Source of the DNA: Miscanthus floridulus
Taxonomy: Eukaryota > Streptophyta > Magnoliopsida > Poales > Poaceae
Direction of reading: 5' to 3'
NCBI RefSeq assembly: GCF_019320115.1
Contig: NC_089587.1
Location: forward strand, 100,466,166-100,530,165
Length of the DNA: 64,000 nucleotides
Shown here: one piece after another, positions 57,286 to 64,000 of the stretch
Layout: every line of letters starts with the position of its first letter
Position numbering within the stretch: the stretch's first letter is position 1
Program-made: the position numbers and the translations under genes
Notes under the pieces: model-generated
What the model was told of the DNA's origin: nothing
The model's input: the letters and a program-made list of their open reading frames with translations, nothing else
The model's database searches: none

Positions 57286-58752
57286 TGTAACACCTCTGGT
57301 GTTACGAGCTCACTTAGCACCTAGGTTAGACCTAAGAGAAATCAGCCAATAAATTTTTGGATTTTAAAACACACATGGAATGACGAGTGAGTCTTATGTG
57401 GTTCACTTTGATGGACTAAACTAAATATCTAAGTTAATTCACTTAGTGCATAAAAGTATTTAAAAATGTTCGATAACGATTCTAGTAAGTGAACGGAGAA
57501 TGGCTTGTTCTGTTAGATTGAGCATGAAAACAATTTTTATAAATAAAATGAAATATAACTTGTAATTAGAACTTAAATAAAATTTAGAGTGCAAGTTAGT
57601 AGTTGAGAATGCAATTTTTGTTTTGGTGAGTAAAGGTTGTTCAATAGTATATTTGATAGCCTAGAAATCGAATCCAAAAATTTAAACTAGAATTTTCGTG
57701 AATCGGCAAGAAGTTGAGTAATAGTTAGGATGCCATTTTTGGTGAATTATATTGAGCAAAATAATCAAATAGTGCTTAAATGTTTTGCCTGTATGAGTTA
57801 GTATAAAGAATGGATTATTACATGGGATATTTGTTAGGTTGAGATTGACAAGGTTTAGACCTTCTATAAATTAAGACAAAAGTGCTAATGACTATTAGTT
57901 ATAACCTAAACCTTGAAATTTCCAAGATGACGATAAATAATGACGTGTTAGCATTTAAATTCTAGCTAAATTTATTAAACACTAGCTTTATATTCTTGTA
58001 CCGTTAGTTACATCATGGTGAGTACTTTGGCGTGGAGTGGTTTGTAGGATGGTCTGACGTAGCGGGGTTACCCCAAGAATTGCTTGAAACTCCTCAGAAC
58101 ACACAAAGAACCATGTTCGGTGCTCTGTTCATGAACCGGCGTGCTGCGCGACGAACTCATCTTGGCCGTCTCGTATCTTTTTCTCTAGTTACTCTTTGAG
58201 CATAACGAGTGTCTTGTTAGGAACCGGGTAGCAAGAACTATCGATGAATTCGAGTGGTCGCACTTTAGGCAAAGTAATTAGCCATTTTCGCTTAGCTTTA
58301 AAATCCGTGCCCATCATTTTTTGTGTTGGCTCAGCCCCTAGGCACGATCACCACACCCGTGTGCGCCGCTGTTGCCGCGTGAGGCCACGGGTTGGCGTGC
58401 GTAGGTCACGCCGCGGGCTGTCGTGCTACTGCCGCCGCCTTGTGGTGCTGTGCCGTGCCCGCACCTATGCTTTGCGTGCCGAGTCATGCTGCTGCACTGC
58501 TGTGCCGCTGCACGCGCGCTGCCGCGAGCGAGGCCGCTGTTAGGGCAATGTGGCTTCTTCCCCACCGTGCGAACTACATAACCGTTGAGTAGCCGTCGTA
58601 TCCGTTGTCCCATAACATAGCTGCCTTGTCGCCCTCACACCACGACAGGTCGAATCGCGCCCTATGTCGTGCACTGCTGCTCGCTATGCTCTGCCGCGCC
58701 CTCGTGCTGCTATCGGCGGGGGCCATTCAAATTCATGGCACATGGGCCGTCT
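57286..58752 (+). repeat. Inverted partial LTR copy I of the large-LTR family
   Basis: Starts TGTAACACC at 57286 and follows the complement of LTR F (55310-56022) and of LTR G (to 62444), so it is in the opposite orientation. It is cut at 58752 by LTR G and probably resumes at 62450 for some hundred bases. No matching far end (a TTCTGCCACA-like terminus) was found, so it is truncated. Its first 19 bases can fold: GTAACACC TCT GGTGTTAC. Confidence 0.7.
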
Positions 58753-61700
58753 TGTGGCAGAATTGTCTAATCTAATGCCTCTTAGGAGTATTTGTCTTCT
58801 ATTAGACACTAAGTACCTAAGGGAGAACACTAAAATACGCAGTTCCGTCGGGCACACCTCATGAGAGAACCAAAAATTCATATTTTTCTATCAGGATCAC
58901 AAATGAGAGAATAAAGCTTACATCATTATTAGCCCTTTTCTTACATCACGTTCCATGTAACATCAGAGTATAATATTTATTATTTATAATAGCGGAATAT
59001 GAACATGTTATCAGAGTTATGAACAATTTAAGTTAACAGCGGAATATAAACATATAATCAGAATTACAGCAGAAATAAATATATATTTATGACATGATGA
59101 AGCATTGATATATAAACTATGACAACAGATTATAAAACTTCTATTTAGAAACATATTTAGTGAGAGTTATAAATAAAAACTATGATCGCAGCGTAAAGGA
59201 ATCCTCTCTGAACCCACCAGGAGAAATTCACACATAAAAGTCAGCTCTAGCATCCGCCTGTCACCTACAACAGAGAGAAATAAAACCCTGAGTACTCAAT
59301 TGTACTCAGCAAAACTTACCCGATAGGAGGAAAGAAAAGACTCCAAGGATATGCAAGGCTATCAGGCTTTTGGGTTTATTGCATCTACAGAAAGCATTAC
59401 TAAGCGTGCGTCCTTATATTCGATTTTATTAGCAGTCATCATTAGTTCATTAACTAACCATTCTATGTAAGCACCTATGCTACTTTCAAGCAGGTGATAA
59501 GCAATCAAAATTATTTTACCATCTTTCATCTTCTAGTTCTTACTACGTTGCTAGACTGTAGACAAGCCGTACCGGATCGTCCGGCGATTCACGAATCAAT
59601 GACTCCATGATCCATCATCGTCCCTATCATGGTATGCAATGCGATGCAGAGATGATGCAATAGTTAATTAACAAGGCAACAACAATTCTTAAAACAGAGT
59701 ACATACAACGAATAAGCTAGCTCTAATGACTAACGTACGAATCTACGCATCAACATCGTCAAGAAAGGTGTCATTTCCCAACAAGTGTTTTAGTTATACA
59801 ATTCCAAGGTGTCTCTTTATTCCATTCTATCGATTTAATCTTTATTCAAAATAGGACATCATTATCTATCTAGCAAACTAATTATTCTGAAGCTACAAAA
59901 ATTACAGTGGGTAGCTAATAATATTGATAATTTACTATAAAATTTTTAGAGTTAATACTATCACCGATTTATCACAGAAATTTCTACAAGTTCACCTTTT
60001 AACAATATTAAGCATGTTAAAATAATTAGAGAAATCCTAAAAATATACCAAACCTATGCGAACAAAATACACTATTAGATAGATCATAATTTTAGAAACT
60101 TAACAAAATTAGTTTCATAATTTTTGAATAACTACACACATTTATATTGATTTTATAAGTTTATTTCTGAAATTAAATTAGCTAATTGTTTTCTAGAACG
60201 AAAGGGCCGACGGCCGCTAAGTAGCCCAGTAGCCCCAACGCGGCCTACGTGGAGTGGCCACGCACGCAGCAGCAGGCCAGACCAGCGAGCGGCCCATGGT
60301 GTGGCGACGACAGGCTGGTCCAACGGGCGCGCGAGCAGCCCAGGCGCGTAGGTAGTGGCCCAGGCACAGGAACAGGGCGCGAGTGGCCTAGGTGTGGCGG
60401 GCGCGGCCCAACGCGGGGACGGGGCGCATGCGCTGCGCGAGCAGCCCAGGCGCGGTGGCCATAGGCTGGCCCAGCAAGCCGACCCACGCGTAGCCTAGCA
60501 ATTTTGCAAAAACGCCCCCATGCTTCTATCTATTTGGCACGCTTCTGTTCATATGAGTCTCATGTTTTGCATCTGGACCCAAGGAAAAGTTTATATTTCC
60601 ATTTCTCACCTTCTCTTCATCCTCAAAGTAGAGCACAAACAGGGGAGCACCAGTCGGCGCTCAATCCCGGCCGGGGAAGGCACGGCGACGGTGATAACCC
60701 GCCGGTGAGGGGCACGGGAGCCCGCACGACCATGGGCTGGCCGCAGCAAGACCCGAGCCGACCCCCGGCAGCTTACCCATGCAAGCCATGGTGGCAATAC
60801 AATGGCTGCGGCGGCATCGATGCCCTAGCATGGGTGGTTGCGGCGCTATGGGAAGGAAGAGGAGGGGGCGTCGGTGCTACATGCGTGCGTCAGCAGCACT
60901 TCAACCCCGCACGAATGACGGCGGGGTCAGCGGCGGCACCGCCACGTCGGGGATGAGGCGTGGGGCAACGCGGGGCTCGGGAGGGGCAGCGCCATGGGAG
61001 CTGTGGACCAGCACGAGGCCACGAGGCACGTGCGCTCATGCGGGGAGCCAGACAACGGCGCAACAGACGCGATGGGAGGTAGCGCGGTGCTATGGCCGTC
61101 ACGGCCGCAGGCATAGGCGATCACGGAGCTTGGCGTGTGGCGAGCGCGAGCCTAGGGCGCACGGCGTGGTTGGGGCACGGGGAGCAAGCCAAGGTGACAC
61201 GGGCGTGCGAGAGAAATGGATAGAGGTGGTGGCTCGGGTAGAGAACAGGGAGAAGCATCTCCGGGTGGAGCTTTGCTTGGCTACCATGGCAGACGCGGCC
61301 ACGACAAGCAGCAGCCAGAGAGGGAGAGCAGAGCGAGAGCAGCAGCTCGACGTCCTTAAGATGCAGAGGGTAGGGGGCAGCAGCATGTGTGGCCACGGCC
61401 GGAAGGATGAGAGCAGGGCCAACGAGGACCACGCAAGACGTGGGCTGTCGGGCAAGGCGCACGCAGGGGCAATGCTAGCAAGGGCAGTGGCCATGTGCCA
61501 GCACAGGAGCACACCTGGCCGGGTGCAGGACATCAGTGCATGGACAAGATGACTCAAACTTGGTGGGACGCTCTCAGCCCGACGAGAGGAGCAGTAACAC
61601 AAAATCAACGGCCACAGCGTGACGGGACAGCAAAAGCAGCCAGCTCCTCCATGGTTAGGTGGGTCGTGCGGTGGGCAAAGCACCACGTCGGCCAGACGGC

Positions 61701-62444
61701 TGGCAGGCAGTGCACGCGATGACCGTAGGCCGAGCCATACGACGATGAGTAGTGATGCGCACAAATTTAAATGAGACGCAAAAACCATGGATTAGCTCGC
61801 CCAGTTCCAACCAACATGCACTACTCTAGAGCTGACACTACCATCTCCCCTCGAAGCCACCCATATGACCAGAAGATGACCATCGAGAAGGAAAGAGAGG
61901 CACCAAGATAGGCTAGCCACGCAGAACGTCGATTCACGAACAGAGCGCCACTATCATGGTTAACATGTTCAAAGCGTAATTGAAAAATTTTACGAGAGCA
62001 TCATGACTCCCAAACCAACCACAACCTGCACCGTGTTCAAGTACACATCTCGACACAACCAGTCGTGCAAAAACATAGATATGTTGCCTAACCAGTTTGT
62101 TGGAATTTGAATGCCAAAATGGCATTGTCTACAATTCTTTTCCGACTTAAAGAGAATAATAACTTAGCTAGAACCAACAACCTTTAGCGCCTTTGATGAA
62201 TTTTTTAATATGCCTAAACCTAATTAATTCCAACCACTATGCAATTTCATACACTAGTCCATATGTCATACTGACTCGTAGAAACCAAAACATCTGGAAC
62301 TAATTAACCTGTTGTTCAATATAATTAAAAAAATAACACTGTTAAACCTAAGTTAAATTTTAAAATTCAAGAAAATCGCTTCGGTAAATCCTCTTAGGTC
62401 TAAATCTTGGTGCTAAGCAAGCTCGTAACACCAGATGTGTCACA
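58753..62444 (-). mobile_element. Solo LTR G (3.69 kb) with perfect TSD
   Basis: Begins TGTGGCAGAA and ends ATGTGTCACA. CGTCT stands on both sides (58748-58752 and 62445-62449). There is no primer-binding site, polypurine tract or coding interior, so it is a solo LTR formed by recombination between the two LTRs of an element that had inserted into LTR copy I. It includes the family motif near 59290 and a GC-rich block (60190-61780) with long spurious ORFs on both strands. Confidence 0.88.
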
Positions 62445-62449
62445 CGTCT

Positions 62450-62869
62450 CGGGCCAATTCTTCACGTCAGTAGCTAGATCATGGAGCTGGCCAACCGCCC
62501 AACCCGCATTTAGCCACAGCCATGCTTTAGCGATGGCCAATTTCTGAGTTCCGTCGCCGCCGGTCAGCTCACCACTAGAGCAGAGCGCGATTGGGGATGA
62601 GGCCCTATCCCTCGGTTGAGGTCCAACTAGTCATCCCTTTGCGTTCGCCTTGGTCCCCTCGTGTTGTTGCTCACCTTGGTTTGGTAAGGGACGATGCGAG
62701 CAGGGACCTGACACGGTCTTGCCATGCTCGGGCGCCACCGTCTAGTGCAGGCGTACGTGCCCAGGGTTCCTCGGGTCTTCTCCGTTCCTACCGATTGTGC
62801 GACTAGCTTTGTGGTAAGCCCCTTTTACTTCCCCGCCACCCCTATCACCTCTCTAGACCGTAGAACCGT
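62450..62869 (+). other. GC-rich continuation, probably LTR copy I
   Basis: Probably the far side of LTR copy I after the G insertion. No gene recognised. The frame starting at 62724 becomes meaningful only where it enters the LINE end. Confidence 0.35.
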
Positions 62870-63038
62870 CAGAACAGGAGCGCCGTCATGGAATATACCG
62901 AAAGACTTAGCCTTAGATAGGAGTGCTTGGAAAACAACTATTCACTTGCCTGAACCTTGATTGTTTCTGCTGGGTTTCAACTCTAGCCTATCCCAACTTA
63001 TTTGTGATTTAAAGGTTTTGTTGTTGTTGTTGTTATTG
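62870..63038 (+). mobile_element. 3' end of a LINE-type element
   Basis: The frame reads PKDLALDRSAWKTTIHLPEP and stops at 62958-62960, which I recognise as the C-terminal end of plant LINE-like reverse transcriptase ORFs. The sequence then runs GGTTTCAACTCTAGCCTATC and CCCAACTTATTTGTGATTT and finishes in a TTG repeat (63017-63035). The tail also occurs in some grass SINEs, so a SINE derived from this LINE end is possible. It abuts the MED15 copy 3 intron segment at 63040. Confidence 0.65.
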
Positions 63039-63039
63039 G

Positions 63040-63582
63040 GTTGACGCATTCTACTCCCAATCCTTTAAAAAAACTCAAATGCACATTAATGTCTCCTCTC
63101 GTGGCTGACGAAAAAAAAGAGTAGTCACATGTGCATATGCAAGAGTTAGATCCCACACGATATGCGGCTGTGTATGTGTGTGTTTATGGTGCAAAGATGG
63201 CCTTATAAAGATATCTTTAAACAAGTAGACACGTAGTTTCTATTTCTACTGGTGATTTTGATAATTAAATTAGGTTTAAAGATGCATAGTCTTATAAAGA
63301 ATGATGGATTGGGTGCCATCAATGCGACTATATGGAGCCATATGTCACGGACAAATGAGTGGGCGATCTGTGGGGAAACAAACGAGTGCACGGATGGATT
63401 AGCAAACCCTACCCTGGAATCATGACAGTGTCTGTATACAAATAAGTAGAGAGGAAGCAAGTGTCCACGGATCGAATCGTAAAAGCAGCGACAAGGAGCC
63501 GCCACGGCTCGAGGAAAAGAATCGAATTGCTTGACAATTCCCGTCACAGGGGGGGAAGGGAAGGAAGATGGAGATGACGTAC
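63040..63582 (-). other. Intron 1 segment of MED15-like copy 3
   Basis: Colinear with 10610-11223 of copy 1 (for example GCATTCTAC at the left, ATATGTCACG in the middle, GCTTGACAATTCCC near the exon). It ends abruptly at the LINE tail, so exons 2 and 3 are not present nearby. Confidence 0.7.
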
Positions 63583-63737
63583 ATCATATTGACTATCCTG
63601 TTGCGCTCCTCGGGCTGAAGCTGGGTGCGCCAGTCGCCTCCGGCGGGGGCAGCCGCGTTAGGGTCGACGCCACCGGCGTCAGCGATGGCGGCAGGGCCGT
63701 CCCCCAGCGTGGGGCGCCAGTTGGCGGCGTCGTCCAT
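63583..63737 (-). pseudogene. MED15: MED15-like exon 1, copy 3 (orphan)
   Basis: 155 bases, the same length and splice phase as copy 1 exon 1, with ATG at 63737 and a donor AT|GTACGT. It starts MDDAANWRPTLGDGP and contains GGDWRTQLQPEERNRIVN. The reading frame is intact. In full-length MED15 this is the leader and start of the KIX domain. Since the intron is cut at 63040 and no exon 2 follows within the window on the minus strand, it is either an orphan fragment or a gene whose first intron holds the large transposon cluster. The first reading is more likely, because copy 1 lies in the same orientation with its own exon 1. Confidence 0.75.
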
Positions 63738-64000
63738 GGCTTTGGACTCGGCCGCCTCTCTTGCTCTTTCTCGGATCTGATTGCTGACTTCGATCGATCT
63801 GCTGATCGACGAAGGAGGGAGTACCTCCTCCCGCCCCTCTCTGATAAGAGAGGAGCAATTGTAGCGAGAAGTGCCGTGCCGGAGGCCAAGGAGCGACAAA
63901 GAAAGGCAAGAAGGAAAAATGAAAAAGAAAGCTCGAAGTCAAAGCTAACACGCTAGACGTCATGTGCTTTGGATATTCATTCTCTTACAGAAAAGGCCCA
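63738..64000 (-). promoter_or_regulatory. 5' flank of MED15-like copy 3
   Basis: Matches the flank of copy 1 (11379-11490 and 11770-11880) without the MITE. It probably includes the 5' UTR; no clear TATA box. It runs to the window edge. Confidence 0.5.

Noticed and set aside
60779..61788. 257-codon plus-strand and 229-codon minus-strand ORFs
   Set aside because: Both lie over the GC-rich block of solo LTR G, overlap each other on opposite strands and have low-complexity composition.

Overview
The window reads as intergenic, transposon-packed chromosome from a grass, most likely a panicoid of the sugarcane/sorghum/Miscanthus type. The reasons are Sirevirus-type Copia elements with palindrome-rich LTRs, several-kilobase LTRs of one large family, a tRNA-derived grass-type SINE, a Mutator-like element (MULE), and fragments of a plant Mediator MED15 (KIX-domain) gene. 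The species cannot be fixed from sequence alone. Nothing looks bacterial, organellar or CRISPR-like.

Left part (1-17,100). A minus-strand Sirevirus end (A: gag, primer-binding site, 1.9-kb LTR) runs off the left edge to 2834. A 1.55-kb palindromic, MULE-like foldback element with a 9-bp target-site duplication (TSD) lies at 3016-4563. Next come two tandem minus-strand copies of the 5' (KIX) end of a MED15-like gene. Copy 2 (7129-7830) is a frameshifted pseudogene with a SINE downstream. Copy 1 (9579-11378) has three good exons. A truncated Copia (LTR plus RNase H tail) sits between them. Copy 1 has a MITE in its 5' flank, and a MULE (11907-17090) lies just upstream. The MULE has 312-bp terminal inverted repeats (TIRs), a decayed minus-strand transposase, and a convergent intact small GRF-zinc-finger/membrane ORF.

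Centre (18,351-56,022) is a four-level nest. A solo 4.45-kb LTR (F) contains a minus-strand Sirevirus (B, 21397-54608). B was hit twice. One hit is a plus-strand Sirevirus (C, 24285-41628, TSD CTTAG), which itself holds a minus-strand gag-protease-only Gypsy-type element (E, 34288-39346, TSD GTTTC). The other is a large-LTR, apparently non-coding element (D, 44489-52062). C carries an extra ORF after pol, and a 17-bp palindromic motif recurs about 18 times in it. Its pol is broken by stops and frameshifts and its protease has Asn where the catalytic Asp should be.

Right part (56,023-64,000). There is weak retroelement debris, then an inverted partial copy (I) of the big LTR, split by a 3.7-kb solo LTR (G) with a perfect TSD (CGTCT). 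A LINE 3' tail follows, then a third MED15-like first exon with its 5' flank (63583-63737, minus), whose other exons are absent.

Almost all coding capacity is transposon-derived and decayed. The best candidates for something functional or undescribed are the MED15 KIX copy 1, the GRF ORF paired convergently with a MULE transposase, and the extra ORF and dispersed palindromes of Sirevirus C.
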